The notes under the pieces are model-generated. The model was not told the origin of the DNA. It did not search any database and worked only from the letters and a program-made list of their open reading frames with translations. The translations under genes and the position numbers were made by a program. DNA of 64,000 nt from Caulobacteraceae bacterium (GTDB lineage: Bacteria; Pseudomonadota; Alphaproteobacteria; Caulobacterales; Aquidulcibacteraceae). Within the stretch, counting starts at the first letter, position 1. Each line of letters opens with the position of its first letter. Location of the stretch: contig JADJCG010000010.1 of the NCBI GenBank assembly GCA_016703335.1, positions 86,209-150,208 of the forward strand, given 5' to 3'. Shown in pieces: positions 42,627-53,321 of the stretch.

Positions 42627-43373
42627 TCAGGCCACCTTTGGCAAAAAAACATCGCCTGCCGCGATCAAGCGGCGGCCGGTTGCTGTATCGAGTTCAAGTT
42701 CGCCGCGCGATGATAGACCGGCGATGCGGCCTTCCAGTGTTTGCTCGCCTTGGATGACACGCGCCTCTTGGCCGAGGCCATAAGCACGCTGGAGCCATGC
42801 GGTGCGCAGCGGCTCAAAGCCTTCGCCGACGATACGCGCCGACCACCCTTCTAGTTTCGGACGCAGCGCCGCGAGGAATGCGAGCGGCTCTGGAGCTGGC
42901 GCGTCGGGTGGCAAGAGATCGCGAATGCAGATGGTCTTCTGATCGATATTGTCCGGCGCGTCGGCAAGGTTCACGCCGAAGGCGAGCGCCACCCATGTTC
43001 CCGAAGCCACTGTGCCGGTGTCGAGCATGATGCCGGACGCTTTGGCGCCGTTGATGAACACGTCATTCGGCCATTTGAGCTGCGCGGAGCCCGCGCCAAT
43101 GATCGCGTCGATGGTTTCGGCCAGCGCGACGCCGGTGGCAAAACCTAACAAAGCGATTTGCTGTGGCGGCTGATCTGTCGTGAACAACAATGTCGCCATG
43201 AGATTGCCGCCGTGCGACGTCCACGCGCGGCCACGGCGCCCGCGCCCTGCTGTCTGATGCTTCGCGATCAGCCAAACAGGGCCGAGTTCGTTGCGCTCGG
43301 CGCGCCGGCGCGCCTCCAGGATGGTGGAGTCAATCTCGTCGAAGACTTCGACCGGCGCTCGCCCGTCGATCAT
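42627..43373 (-). CDS. birA: Biotin-[acetyl-CoA-carboxylase] ligase
   Basis: BirA attaches biotin to the carboxyl carrier protein of acetyl-CoA carboxylase. The 248-residue protein has the catalytic domain only, without the N-terminal repressor HTH of E. coli BirA. The biotin-binding GRRGRAW lies at about residues 45-51, followed by GGNLMATLLF, the LKWPNDV strand and a C-terminal SH3-like domain (TLEGRIAGLSSRGELEL). It lies three bases before coaX and 13 bases after nuoN. Confidence 0.93.
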   Translation of the reverse strand: MIDGRAPVEVFDEIDSTILEARRRAERNELGPVWLIAKHQTAGRGRRGRAWTSHGGNLMATLLFTTDQPPQQIALLGFATGVALAETIDAIIGAGSAQLKWPNDVFINGAKASGIMLDTGTVASGTWVALAFGVNLADAPDNIDQKTICIRDLLPPDAPAPEPLAFLAALRPKLEGWSARIVGEGFEPLRTAWLQRAYGLGQEARVIQGEQTLEGRIAGLSSRGELELDTATGRRLIAAGDVFLPKVA

Positions 43374-43386
43374 CGATCCTGCTTTC

Positions 43387-44841
43387 TCAAAAGAAGCTCA
43401 TCCGCACTGCGCTCTCGGCCGCGCTTTGGAGTGCGCCAAGCAGCAACACCAGGACAGGGAAGCTCAACGCCGCCGAAGCCAGCGCCGTCACCATGATGGC
43501 GCCACTAGGAGACTGCAACTCAGCCGCCGGCGGCGCAAACCAGATCGAGGCGACCAAGCGCAGATAGTAGGCAGCCGCCACGACAGCAGCGACACCGCCG
43601 AGGATCGCGAGCCAATACAGGTGTCCATCGATCGTCGCGGTGAACACGGCAAACTTGCCAATGAAGCCGGCGAATGGCGGGATGCCCGCTACTGAGAAGA
43701 GCAGCATCGTAAAGATCGTCGCCATCCACGGGCGCTTGCGCGCCAAGCCCGCAAGATCGGCCACCGTCTCGGCAGACTCGCCGTCGCGACGCATCGCGAG
43801 GATCAAAGCGAACATCCCGATCGTCGACGGCAGATAGAGCGACAGATAAATCAGCGCCGATGACGGCCCCTGCTCGGTACCGGCGGCGAGCCCCATGAGC
43901 GCAAAGCCCATGTTGCCGATCGACGAATACGCCATCAGGCGCTTCAGATTGGTTTGGATGAGCGCGGCGACCGAGCCCCACACCATTGAAATCGCAGCGA
44001 GCGCCGCCACAACTTGCTGCCATTGCGCAGTGATGTCCGCGAACGGCCCGTAGAGCAGCCGCGCCATCAAAGCGACAGCAGCCACCTTCGGCGCAGCGGC
44101 AAAGAACGCCGTGATCGGCGTCGGCGCGCCTTCGTAGACGTCCGGCGTCCACATGTGGAACGGCGCAGCAGACATCTTGAAACCAAGTGCGCAGAGCATG
44201 AGCACAAGGCCAAAGATGAGCCCGATACCGCCAGCACCCTCGCCGACAGCCGCAGCGATTGCATCGAAATGGATCGAGCCGGTGAAGCCGTAAACGAACG
44301 ACGAGCCGAACAGCAGCAAGCCGGACGAGATCGCGCTCAGCACGAAATATTTGAGGCCCGCCTCCGACGAGCGCGCATCGTCGCGGCGCCACGCGGCCAG
44401 CACGTACGCCGCCAAGCTTTGCAGCTCCACGCCGACATAAAGCGTGATCAGATCCTGCGCCGAGACCATGACGAACATGCCGAGCGTCGCCAGCGCGACC
44501 AGGATCGGGAACTCAAAGCGCTGCTCTTTCGTCGTCGTGAAATAGTCAGCGCCCAGCGCGAGCGTGGTGGCGGCGGCGATAGCGATCAGCGCCTTGGCAA
44601 ACGCGGCGACGCCGTCGACGACCAGCGCGCCTTGGAAGATTTGGACGGCAGCGCCTGGGTTCAGTGCAACCGCGAGCATGCCCGCGGCCAGGATGGCGAT
44701 CACACCGAGCGTTGAGAGCGCGGCGAAGATGCGGTCCTTAAACCACGCGCCGAGCACCGCCCCGATGAGCGCGAAGGCGACGAGCAGCAGCTCCGGCCGC
44801 GCCAGCGGCAGATCGCGGCTGAGATCGATCACCGGGTTCAT
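43387..44841 (-). CDS. nuoN: NADH-quinone oxidoreductase subunit N
   Basis: NuoN is one of the three antiporter-like proton-pumping membrane subunits of complex I. The 484-residue protein starts MNPVIDLSRDLPLARPELLL and has about 14 membrane helices, with conserved ALAADYF-type (TLALGADYFT), HMWTPDVYEGAPTP and KRLMAYSSIGNMG segments; the Lys in KRLMAY is part of the proton path. Its start overlaps nuoM by ATGA. It is the last nuo gene, followed by birA. Confidence 0.95.
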   Translation of the reverse strand: MNPVIDLSRDLPLARPELLLVAFALIGAVLGAWFKDRIFAALSTLGVIAILAAGMLAVALNPGAAVQIFQGALVVDGVAAFAKALIAIAAATTLALGADYFTTTKEQRFEFPILVALATLGMFVMVSAQDLITLYVGVELQSLAAYVLAAWRRDDARSSEAGLKYFVLSAISSGLLLFGSSFVYGFTGSIHFDAIAAAVGEGAGGIGLIFGLVLMLCALGFKMSAAPFHMWTPDVYEGAPTPITAFFAAAPKVAAVALMARLLYGPFADITAQWQQVVAALAAISMVWGSVAALIQTNLKRLMAYSSIGNMGFALMGLAAGTEQGPSSALIYLSLYLPSTIGMFALILAMRRDGESAETVADLAGLARKRPWMATIFTMLLFSVAGIPPFAGFIGKFAVFTATIDGHLYWLAILGGVAAVVAAAYYLRLVASIWFAPPAAELQSPSGAIMVTALASAALSFPVLVLLLGALQSAAESAVRMSFF

Positions 44842-46349
44842 TGCGCTGCTCCGGCGAATTGCGAGATGATCGTCTGCGCGGAGTTCGCGGTGAAATCGAA
44901 GACGTAAGTCGGCGCAAGGCCCATGATCAGCGTCGCAATGATTAGAGGCACGAACTGGACCCACTCGCGCGCGTCGAGATCCGCAATCTTATCGAGCTTC
45001 GGGTTCTCAATATTGCCGAGCGCGACCTTCCGATAAAGCGTCAGCGCATAAGCAGCCGAGAAGATGACGCCAAGCGCAGCCGCTGCCGCGATCCAAGCAT
45101 TCACTTGGAATGCGCCGACCATGGTGAGAATTTCACCGGGGAAGCCGCTCGTACCCGGCAGGCCCACATTGCCCATCGTGAACAGCATGAACACAGCGGC
45201 GTAAACCGGCATCCGGTTCACGAGGCCGCCGTAGAACGCGATCTCGCGCGTGTGCATGCGATCGTAAACGACGCCAACGCAAAGGAAGAGCGCCCCGGAG
45301 ATGATGCCATGCGACAGCATCTGGAAGATCGCGCCCTGGATGCCCTGCTCGTTGCCCGAGAAGATGCCGAGCGTGACAAAGCCCATGTGCGCCACGGACG
45401 AGTACGCGATCAGCTTCTTCATATCGACTTGGCGGAACGCGACGAGCGACGCCCAGACGATGGCGATCACGCTCAAACCAAACACGAACGGCTGGAAGTA
45501 GTGCGACGCGTCCGGGAACATCGGCAGCGAGAAACGCAGGAAGCCGTAGCCGCCCATCTTCAGTAGGATCGCGGCCAGCACCACCGAAGCCGCCGTCGGC
45601 GCTTCGACGTGCGCGTCCGGCAACCAGGTGTGAACCGGCCACATCGGCATCTTCACCGCAAACGAGGCAAAGAAGGCGAGCCAGAGCCAAATCTGGACGT
45701 CGGGGCTGAATCCCCCGCCCTGCGCAAATGCTGTCAGCGCCGGGATGTTTGACGTGCCCGCGACCGCAATCATGTAGATGATCGCGACCAGCATCAGCAG
45801 CGAGCCCAGCAGCGTGTAGAGGAAGAATTTGAACGCCGCATAGACGCGCCGCTCACCGCCCCACACGCCGATGAGGATGAACATCGGAATCAGGCCGGCT
45901 TCGAAGAAGACGTAGAAGAGGATGATGTCCTGCGCGCAGAAGACGCCGATCATCAGCGACTCCAGGATCAGGAACAGCACCATGTAGGAGCTGACCTGCT
46001 TCTCGATCACCCAGCTCGCGAGAATGCAGATCGGCGTCAGGAACGTCGTCAGCATGACCAGCGACATCGCCAGCGTATCGACGCCCATCGCGTAAGACGC
46101 GCCGAACGCCCACGGAATACTCTCTTGGAGCTGATACTCCGGGTTCTTGAAATCAAACGCAGCGAACGCGAACAGCGAAGCGGCAAAGGTGCCGATCGTG
46201 ATCAGCAGCGTCAGCAGCTTCACGCCGTTGTCGTAGCCGACGTTCTCACCGCGCGCCGAGACGCGCGCGAGCAGGATCAACAAGGCGCCTGCCGCCGGCA
46301 GGAACGTAACGATCGAAAGGATGGGCCAACCGGCCAGAGAGGATCGCAT
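44838..46349 (-). CDS. nuoM: NADH-quinone oxidoreductase subunit M
   Basis: NuoM is a proton-pumping antiporter-like subunit of complex I. The protein of about 503 residues has about 14 helices with ILASWVIEKQV, the catalytic Glu in YVFFEAGLIPMFILIG, PMWPVHTWLPDAHVEAPT and KKLIAYSSVAHMGF. I start at 46349 (MRSSLAGWP); the ATG at 46358 is close. The start region overlaps the run-on end of nuoL, see that entry. Confidence 0.95.
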   Translation of the reverse strand: MRSSLAGWPILSIVTFLPAAGALLILLARVSARGENVGYDNGVKLLTLLITIGTFAASLFAFAAFDFKNPEYQLQESIPWAFGASYAMGVDTLAMSLVMLTTFLTPICILASWVIEKQVSSYMVLFLILESLMIGVFCAQDIILFYVFFEAGLIPMFILIGVWGGERRVYAAFKFFLYTLLGSLLMLVAIIYMIAVAGTSNIPALTAFAQGGGFSPDVQIWLWLAFFASFAVKMPMWPVHTWLPDAHVEAPTAASVVLAAILLKMGGYGFLRFSLPMFPDASHYFQPFVFGLSVIAIVWASLVAFRQVDMKKLIAYSSVAHMGFVTLGIFSGNEQGIQGAIFQMLSHGIISGALFLCVGVVYDRMHTREIAFYGGLVNRMPVYAAVFMLFTMGNVGLPGTSGFPGEILTMVGAFQVNAWIAAAAALGVIFSAAYALTLYRKVALGNIENPKLDKIADLDAREWVQFVPLIIATLIMGLAPTYVFDFTANSAQTIISQFAGAAQ

Positions 46350-48403
46350 AGGCGCCAAACGCCACCGCCGCGATCAGCATGATGAAGCTGTAGTGATAGA
46401 CAAAGCCCGTCTGCAGGCGGCGCAGGTTGCGCGAAAAGAAGTTCGAAGTGGCTGCAACACCATCGGGACCAAGGCCATCGATGAGACGCTTATCGCCGAC
46501 CTTCCAGAAGAGGTCGCCCAGCGCACGCGCGCCTTTAACGAAGACGAAGTTATAGATCTCGTCGAAGTACCACTTGTTGTAGAGGAAGGCCCAAACCGGT
46601 CCGCCCGCCATCGCCTTCGCCGCGCCCGGCTTCCAGAGATAGAACAGCACCGCAAAGATAAAGCCCGTGACGGTCACGGTCAGCGGCGCCCAGATCACCC
46701 AAGCCGGGAAGTCGTGGTGGCCGCCCTCCGCGTGGGCCAAGGGCACAACGTGATTCCAGAATTCTGCCGCGTGCTCACCCAAGAAGTACGGTGCAAAGAT
46801 CGCGCCTGCCGCGACAGCGCCAGCCGCAAGAACGAACAGCGGGACCAACATTACGAGCGGAGATTCATGCGCAGGCGCCGTGCCGTCGGCAGGTTTGGCG
46901 TGCGCGTCATGGCCGTGGCCATGATCGTCATGCGCATGTGCATCACCGTGGGCGTGATGATCATGATGATCCGCGTCAGGATTGCCGCGGTACTTGCCCT
47001 CGAAGGTCATGAACGCGAGGCGCCACGAATAGAAGCTGGTCAGTAGCGCAGCCGTCACCCCGCACCAGAACGCAAACTGAGCGCCGATGCCGTCGCTGCC
47101 GTATGCCGCCTCGATGATCGCATCCTTGGAATAAAAGCCAGCGAAACCGCCGAGACCTGGGATGCCGAAACCGATCAGCGCGAACGTGCCGATCGTCATC
47201 ATCGCCCAGGTGATCATCATCGGCTTACGGACGCCGCCCATGTAGCGCATGTCCTGCTCATGATGCAGGCCGTGGATCACGGAGCCTGCGCCGAGGAAGA
47301 GCAGCGCCTTGAAGAATGCGTGCGTGAAGAGGTGGAACATCGCCGCGTTGTAGGCGCCCACGCCCGCGGCGAAGAACATGTAGCCGAGCTGGGAGCAGGT
47401 TGAGTACGCGACGACACGTTTGATGTCGTTCTGCGCCAGGCCCACCGTCGCAGCGAACAGCGCCGTCGTCGCCCCGACAATGGTGACAATGCCGCTGGCA
47501 ATCGGCGCCATGTGATAGAGCTCGCCGCAGCGGCAGACCATGAACACGCCGGCGGTCACCATGGTCGCGGCGTGGATGAGCGCGGAGACCGGCGTCGGGC
47601 CTTCCATCGCGTCCGGCAACCAGACGTGCAGGAAGAATTGCGCCGACTTGCCCATCGCGCCGATGAACAGCAGGATGGCGCACAGCTCGGCGGCCGGCAC
47701 CGACATCGGCCAATCCAAGCATGAGGTTTTCAGGTGTGCAGAGCCGGCGACCTGACGCCTTCACAACGCCGGAGAAGAGCGCGGCATGATCGGCGCTGCT
47801 CGGGACGAACTGGATCGTGCCGAGTAGAAAGAAGACGGCCATGATGCCAAGCGAGAAGCCGAAATCGCCGACGCGGTTGACGACGAACGCCTTGATGGCC
47901 GCATCATTGGCACTGCGCTTGTGGTACCAGAATCCGATCAGCAAATACGAAGCGACGCCGACCCCCTCCCAGCCGAAGAAGAGCTGCAGGAAGTCGTTCG
48001 CCGTCACCAGCGCGAGCATCGAGAAGGTGAAGAATGAGAGATACGAGAAAAACCGCGCCTTGTGCGGGTCCTCGCTCATGTAGCCCCATGAATAGAGGTG
48101 AACCAGGAACGAGACCGTGTTCACGACCACGAGCATGATCGCCGACATCGTGTCGATGCGCACGCTCCACGTCGACTGGAAGTCGCCGACATGGATGAAC
48201 GGCATGATCTCGATTAGCTTTTCGTGGCCCTCGCCATAGACGAAATCGAGGAAGATCGGCCACGAAAGTACAAGCGACAGGCCGATCGACGCCGTCGTCA
48301 CGATCATGGCGACGCGATCGCCGATATAGCGCTGCAGCAGACCCGCGAACGCGGCCGCGATCAGCGGTCCGAGGACGATCAGGACTTCGGGGGAGAATTG
48401 CAC
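46350..48403 (-). CDS. nuoL: NADH-quinone oxidoreductase subunit L (frameshifted, stop lost)
   Basis: NuoL is the distal antiporter-like subunit with the long lateral helix that ties the pumps together. It starts with GTG at 48403 (VQFSPEVLIVLG), four bases after the nuoK stop. Visible signatures are FFGWEGVGVASYLLIGFW, HVWLPDAMEGPTPVSALIHAATMVTAG and VVAYSTCSQLGYM, and a His-rich loop (HHDHHAHGDAHAHDDHGHGH, 20 residues) near 46900. The frame breaks near 47722. The 3' end reads AYAILSGRLAHPFDR and runs on into nuoM without a stop. I give the end as the nuoM start. Confidence 0.9.
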
Positions 48404-48407
48404 TGTC

Positions 48408-48716
48408 TCAGCCCCGCATCTGATTGATGTCTTCAACCGCGATGTTGCCGCGATTTCGGAAGTACGTGACCAGAATGGCAAGACCCACGGCGGCTTCTGC
48501 CGCGGCGACCGTGAGCACCATCATCGCGAAGATCTGGCCTTGCAGGTTCTGCAGGTGCGCCGAGAACGCCACGAGGTTGATGTTCACCGAAAGCAAAACG
48601 AGCTCGATCGACATCAGAATGATGATGACGTTTTTTCGGTTCACGAAAATGCCGAAGACGCCGATCGTGAAGAGCGCGGCGGCGACAAACAGATAATGGG
48701 CGAGCGTGATTTCCAT
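48408..48716 (-). CDS. nuoK: NADH-quinone oxidoreductase subunit K
   Basis: NuoK (102 residues) is a three-helix membrane subunit of complex I at the junction with the quinone-binding arm. Its two conserved membrane Glu residues lie in SIELVLLSVNINLVAF and TVAAAEAAVGLAILV. It shares one base with nuoJ (TAATG). Confidence 0.95.
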   Translation of the reverse strand: MEITLAHYLFVAAALFTIGVFGIFVNRKNVIIILMSIELVLLSVNINLVAFSAHLQNLQGQIFAMMVLTVAAAEAAVGLAILVTYFRNRGNIAVEDINQMRG

Positions 48717-49324
48717 TAGCCGAGCCCCTGCCCAGGACGGATGTCTTTAAGTTCGACGCCCTCAGAACGCTTGCGGCCGACTTGCGCGGCGATGTCTTGC
48801 TTCTTGACGCCCGGACGGTGGCGCAGCGTCAGCACGATGGCGCCGATCATGGCGACGAAGAGCACCAAGCCCGCCATTTGGAAGACGAGCAAATAGTCGG
48901 TGTAGAGCACCTGACCGATGGCTTCGGCGTTCGTGATCTCGTTCGCATGCTCCGGCGCGATCGCAATTGGCGCGCCCTGGGCTGACATCGAAGCACTGGC
49001 GACCAGCGCGAGTTCAGAGAACAGCGCCAACGCGATTATCGCGCCGATCGGCATGTAGGAAAGGAAGCCTTGCTTCAGCTCGGCAAAATCGATGTCAAGC
49101 ATCATCACGACGAACAGGAAGAGCACCGCGACTGCGCCGACATAGACAATGACGAGCAGCATCGCCAGGAATTCCGCGCCCAGGAGCACGAAGAGACCCG
49201 CCGACGTGAAGAAGGTCAGGATCAGAAACAGCACGGAGTGAACCGGGTTGCGCACAGTGATGACTGCGAGCGCGGAAATCACCGCAATCGCACTCAGCAC
49301 ATAGAAGGCGATCGACGCCAACAT
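48716..49324 (-). CDS. nuoJ: NADH-quinone oxidoreductase subunit J
   Basis: NuoJ (202 residues) is a five-helix membrane subunit of complex I. It has the conserved AVAVLFLFVVMMLDID segment that forms the pi-bulge helix in resolved structures. Helices lie near residues 5-25, 30-50, 58-80, 90-112 and 140-162; the C-terminus is charged. It overlaps nuoK by TAATG and lies about 70 bases after nuoI. Confidence 0.95.
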   Translation of the reverse strand: MLASIAFYVLSAIAVISALAVITVRNPVHSVLFLILTFFTSAGLFVLLGAEFLAMLLVIVYVGAVAVLFLFVVMMLDIDFAELKQGFLSYMPIGAIIALALFSELALVASASMSAQGAPIAIAPEHANEITNAEAIGQVLYTDYLLVFQMAGLVLFVAMIGAIVLTLRHRPGVKKQDIAAQVGRKRSEGVELKDIRPGQGLG

Positions 49325-49392
49325 CCGTTACGCTCTCCCAATTCGAAACGGCGCACGGCGTTTTGCCAGGCAGCCCCCGAGAATGACCCGCC

Positions 49393-49881
49393 CTATCGGT
49401 AAGGCGCGTCCAGTTCCAAATTCTTCGCGATCTCCCGTTCCCAGCGATCGCCGTTCGCGAGCAGACGCTCCTTGTCGTAGTAAAGCTCTTCGCGCGTCTC
49501 GGTCGCGAACTCGAAGTTCGGACCTTCCACGATCGCATCGACCGGGCACGCTTCCTGGCAGTAGCCGCAGTAAATGCACTTCACCATGTCGATGTCGTAA
49601 CGCGTGGTGCGGCGGCTGCCGTCTTCGCGCGGTTCGGCTTCGATCGTGATGGCTTGCGCCGGGCAAATGGCTTCACAGAGCTTGCAGGCGATGCAGCGCT
49701 CTTCGCCGTTGGCGTAGCGGCGCAGCGCATGCTCACCGCGGAAGCGCGGCGAGAGCGGGCCCTTCTCGAACGGATAGTTCACCGTCGCTTTGCGCGTGAA
49801 GAAATACTTCATGCCGAGGGCGAAGCCCCCGATCATGTCGAGCATCAAAGCGCCCTTCGCGGCTTGCAGGATGCGTGACAT
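49393..49881 (-). CDS. nuoI: NADH-quinone oxidoreductase subunit I (2 x 4Fe-4S)
   Basis: NuoI carries iron-sulfur clusters N6a and N6b that pass electrons to N2. The 162-residue protein has both 4Fe-4S motifs: CIACKLCEAICP (about 63-74) and CIYCGYCQEACP (about 102-113). The N-terminal amphipathic helix (MLDMIGGFALGMKYFF) anchors it to the membrane arm. I start at 49881, six bases after the nuoH stop. The open frame runs far upstream only because of a nuoH frameshift. Confidence 0.96.
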   Translation of the reverse strand: MSRILQAAKGALMLDMIGGFALGMKYFFTRKATVNYPFEKGPLSPRFRGEHALRRYANGEERCIACKLCEAICPAQAITIEAEPREDGSRRTTRYDIDMVKCIYCGYCQEACPVDAIVEGPNFEFATETREELYYDKERLLANGDRWEREIAKNLELDAPYR

Positions 49882-49886
49882 GGGCC

Positions 49887-51016
49887 TCAGCCTCCAGCGA
49901 CTGTGTGCGTGGCCGCCGGCGCGAGGAACGCGACGTAATAGCCAATGACGATGACGGCGACGAGCGAGGTCGGCAGGAAGATCTTCCAACCCAAACGCAT
50001 CAGTTGGTCGTAGCGGTAGCGCGGCACGATCGCCTTCACCATCGCGAACATGAAGAACATCATCCAGATCTTCACGTAGAAGACGAGCATCGACGAGCCC
50101 GGTGAAGAACGGATTGAGGCCCAGACCCTCGACCGATCCCCATGGCAAGTGCCAGCCGCCAAGGAACAGGATCGTCGTCATGGCGCACATCATGACGATG
50201 TTGAGGTATTCGCCGATCATGAAGAGCAGATAAGGCGTCGATGAGTATTCGACCTGATAGCCGGCCACGAGTTCGGATTCCGCCTCCGGCAGATCGAATG
50301 GTGGACGGTTGGTTTCGGCGAGCGCCGAGATGAAGAACATCCCGAGCATGACGATCATCACAACGCCGACGAGAATGTTGTTCGGAAACTCGTCGAAGTT
50401 GAACAGGCGGAAGCCGTGCCACATCCAAAAGCCTTCGCGCTTGGTTGTCGACGATGGTCGTCAGGTTCAGCGAACCGACCAGCAGCAGCACCGTGATCAG
50501 AATGAAGCCAATCGAGACCTCGTAGCTCACCATCTGCGCCGCAGAACGCAGACCGCCGAGGAACGGGTACTTCGAGTTCGAAGCCCAGCCGCCCATGATG
50601 ATGCCGTAAACGCCGAGCGAGCTGATCGCGAAGAGATAGAGAATTCCGACATTGAGGTCGGCAATCACAACATCCGGCCCCCACGGCACTACCGCCCATC
50701 CGATGAACGCGAGCGCGAAGCTCAGCAGTGGCGCGAGGATGAAGACGGTCTTGTTTGCACCTGCCGGGATGACGATTTCCTTGAACACGAACTTGAAGAA
50801 GTCCGCGAAGGATTGAAGCAGGCCAAACGGGCCGACGACGTTCGGCCCCTTACGCAGTTGCACCGCCGCCCAAACCTTGCGGTCGAACAGCAGCAGGAAC
50901 GCGAGCGAGATCAAGAGCAAGATGCAGATTGCCAGGATCTGGCCGGTCTTCATCAGCGCCCACTCCCACTCGACCGGGAGATTGATCAGCGGAACGTAGT
51001 CGGCGCTGGGGTTCAT
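49887..51016 (-). CDS. nuoH: NADH-quinone oxidoreductase subunit H (two frameshifts)
   Basis: NuoH anchors the peripheral arm and forms the quinone chamber. The repaired protein of about 375 residues has the conserved RKGPNVVGPFGLLQSFAD loop (about residues 55-72), ETNRPPFDLPEAESELVAGY and, near the C-terminus, PRYRYDQLMRLGWKIFLP. The frame breaks near 50450 (from IVDNQ to FWMWHGFRLF) and again near 50098 (from NPFFTG to SSMLVFYVKIW). The start overlaps nuoG by ATGA. Confidence 0.94.
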
Positions 51017-53079
51017 TCCGCCGCCACCTTGTCAGCGCCGGCGCGCATGCGCGAGCACTCGGCCATCGTCTTCGACGCGCGCGCGATCGGGTTGGTCAGA
51101 TAGAAATCCGTGATAGGCGACTTGAACGGATCGTTCGACACAGCGCCATCCGCGCCGATCTTCGCGGCGTCGAAGCCGGCGCTATCAGCAGCGCCTGGCG
51201 CGTAGTCAACATGACCGAAGGTCGGGTGATCGGCGATCATCTTAGCGCGGAGCGCGAGGAGCGAGTCATACGGCAGCGTCTTGCCGACAACGGCCGAGAG
51301 CGCGCGCAGGATCGTCCAGTCTTCCTTGCCCTCGCCCTTCGGGAACGTGGCGCGGCGGCCGTACTGGACGCGGCCCTCGGTGTTCACCCAGGTGGCGTCT
51401 TTTTCGGTGTAGGCGGCGCCCGGCAGGATGATGTCCGCGCGATGCGCGCCAGCGTCGCCGTGCGTGCCGATGTAAATCACCGTGCCGCCGCTCGGCAGCG
51501 CCACCTCATCGACGCCAAGCAACACGAGCGTATCAAGCCCGCCCTTCAGCATCTCGCTCGCGCTCTTGCCGCCCTCACCCGGCAGGAAGCCGAGATCGAG
51601 ACCGCCGACGCGCGACGCCGCCCTGTGCAGCACGTTGAACGCGTTCCAGCCATCTTTGCTGAGACCGGCCGCGAGCTTGCCCACGGCGCGAAGCACAGCA
51701 CCGCCATCGGCGCGCGCAACAGCACCGCTGCCGACAATGATCATCGGCTTCTGCGCGCTCTTCAGCTTGTCGCCGAAGCCGCCAAGTTGCCCGAGCGATT
51801 GCGGGCCAGCGCCGATGTGTGTGTACTTGTAGGTGAGATCAGCCGCCTCGCCAACGACCGCAATCTCCGCGCCGCGCAGCCAAGCCTTGCGCAGACGCGC
51901 ATTCAGCACCGGCGCTTCAACACGCGGATTGGCGCCGACGAGCAAGATGACATCCGCTTCGTCGATGCCGGCGATGGTCGAGTTGAAGAGATATTCCTGA
52001 CGCGCACCACCGCCGATCTGCGCGCCATCGGCACGACAATCGGTGTTCGGTGAACCGAGCGCGCGGAAGAGATCGAGCGTCGCCTTCATGCTCTCGGCGA
52101 AGGCAAGGTCGCCGGCGATGGCGCCGATCTTCTTGGCGTCGCCCGAAAGCGCTTTGGCGGTCGCGCTGAGTGCTTCGTCCCAGCTCGCCGGACGCAATTT
52201 GCCGTTTTCACGGATGTACGGCCGATCAAGACGTTGGCGGTTAAGGCCATCTTCGGCGTAGCGGGTCTTATCCGAAATCCACTCTTCGTTGATCTCTTCG
52301 TTGACGCGCGGCAGCACGCGCAAAACCGCGTCCCCACGCGCATCCACGCGAATGTTCGAGCCCAAGGCGTCCATGACGTCGACAGTTTCCGTCTTCGTCA
52401 ATTCCCAAGGCCGCGCATTGAACGCGTACGGCTTCGAGGTGAGCGCACCGACCGGGCAAAGATCGATCACGTTGGCCGAAAGCTCGCTGGTGAGCGAGGC
52501 TTCCAGATACGTGGTGATTTCCATGTCCTCGCCACGGCCCGTCGCGCCGAGCTCGGACACGCCCGCGACTTCCGTGACGAAGCGGACGCAGCGTGTGCAT
52601 TGAATGCAGCGCGTCATCACCGTCTTCACCAACGGGCCCATGAACTTTTCTTCGACCGCGCGCTTGTTCTCATCGAAGCGCGATCCGCCGCGGCCATAGG
52701 CGACGGATTGGTCTTGCAGATCGCACTCGCCGCCCTGGTCGCAGATCGGGCAATCGAGCGGGTGATTGATGAGCAGAAACTCCATCACGCCTTTGCGCGC
52801 CTTGGCGACAGTCGCGCTCTTGGTGACGAGTTCGTTCAGCACTTCATCACGCGGCGGCGGCAAGTCTTTCACTTGCTGCGCGCATGACGCGACCGGCTTC
52901 GGTCCCGACTTTCCGCCGACTTTCACTTCGATCAAGCACATGCGGCAATTGCCGGCGATCGACAGGCGCTCGTGATAACAAAAGCGCGGAATCTCGGCGC
53001 CGGCGGCTTCGCACGCCTGCAGCAAGGTAAGTTCCGGAGGAACGTCGACTTCTACGCCGTCGACGAGGATTTTCGTCAT
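51013..53079 (-). CDS. nuoG: NADH-quinone oxidoreductase subunit G
   Basis: NuoG carries clusters of the peripheral arm. The 688-residue protein has an N-terminal 2Fe-2S ferredoxin domain (CYHERLSIAGNCRMC, CAQQ), a His/Cys 4Fe-4S site (HPLDCPICDQGGECDLQD), a second 4Fe-4S site (CIQCTRC with downstream CPVGAL) and a molybdopterin-oxidoreductase-like domain that binds no cofactor. It is intact. It is the first gene of the second half of the nuo cluster; 240 bases of non-coding sequence upstream probably hold its promoter. Confidence 0.96.
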   Translation of the reverse strand: MTKILVDGVEVDVPPELTLLQACEAAGAEIPRFCYHERLSIAGNCRMCLIEVKVGGKSGPKPVASCAQQVKDLPPPRDEVLNELVTKSATVAKARKGVMEFLLINHPLDCPICDQGGECDLQDQSVAYGRGGSRFDENKRAVEEKFMGPLVKTVMTRCIQCTRCVRFVTEVAGVSELGATGRGEDMEITTYLEASLTSELSANVIDLCPVGALTSKPYAFNARPWELTKTETVDVMDALGSNIRVDARGDAVLRVLPRVNEEINEEWISDKTRYAEDGLNRQRLDRPYIRENGKLRPASWDEALSATAKALSGDAKKIGAIAGDLAFAESMKATLDLFRALGSPNTDCRADGAQIGGGARQEYLFNSTIAGIDEADVILLVGANPRVEAPVLNARLRKAWLRGAEIAVVGEAADLTYKYTHIGAGPQSLGQLGGFGDKLKSAQKPMIIVGSGAVARADGGAVLRAVGKLAAGLSKDGWNAFNVLHRAASRVGGLDLGFLPGEGGKSASEMLKGGLDTLVLLGVDEVALPSGGTVIYIGTHGDAGAHRADIILPGAAYTEKDATWVNTEGRVQYGRRATFPKGEGKEDWTILRALSAVVGKTLPYDSLLALRAKMIADHPTFGHVDYAPGAADSAGFDAAKIGADGAVSNDPFKSPITDFYLTNPIARASKTMAECSRMRAGADKVAAE

Positions 53080-53321
53080 GAGTCTGACCGCTTTCGCGGA
53101 CGCGAATGGACGATTTATTGCGTCGCTGCAAGTGGGCGAAAGGTCCGCTTCGCCAGTGGCTTAGCTGCGAATTATTCGCAAGTTCTCCTGGTTGCATGAG
53201 CGGAACAGAATACGTCCCACGGTAGGGAGTTAAGTGACTGACATTACATGCATTTTGCCGGAACGGACGGCGCCTTCGCCTGTTGTCTTGGCAAGGGCGG
53301 AAATAAGCGGAGCATCTCCCA

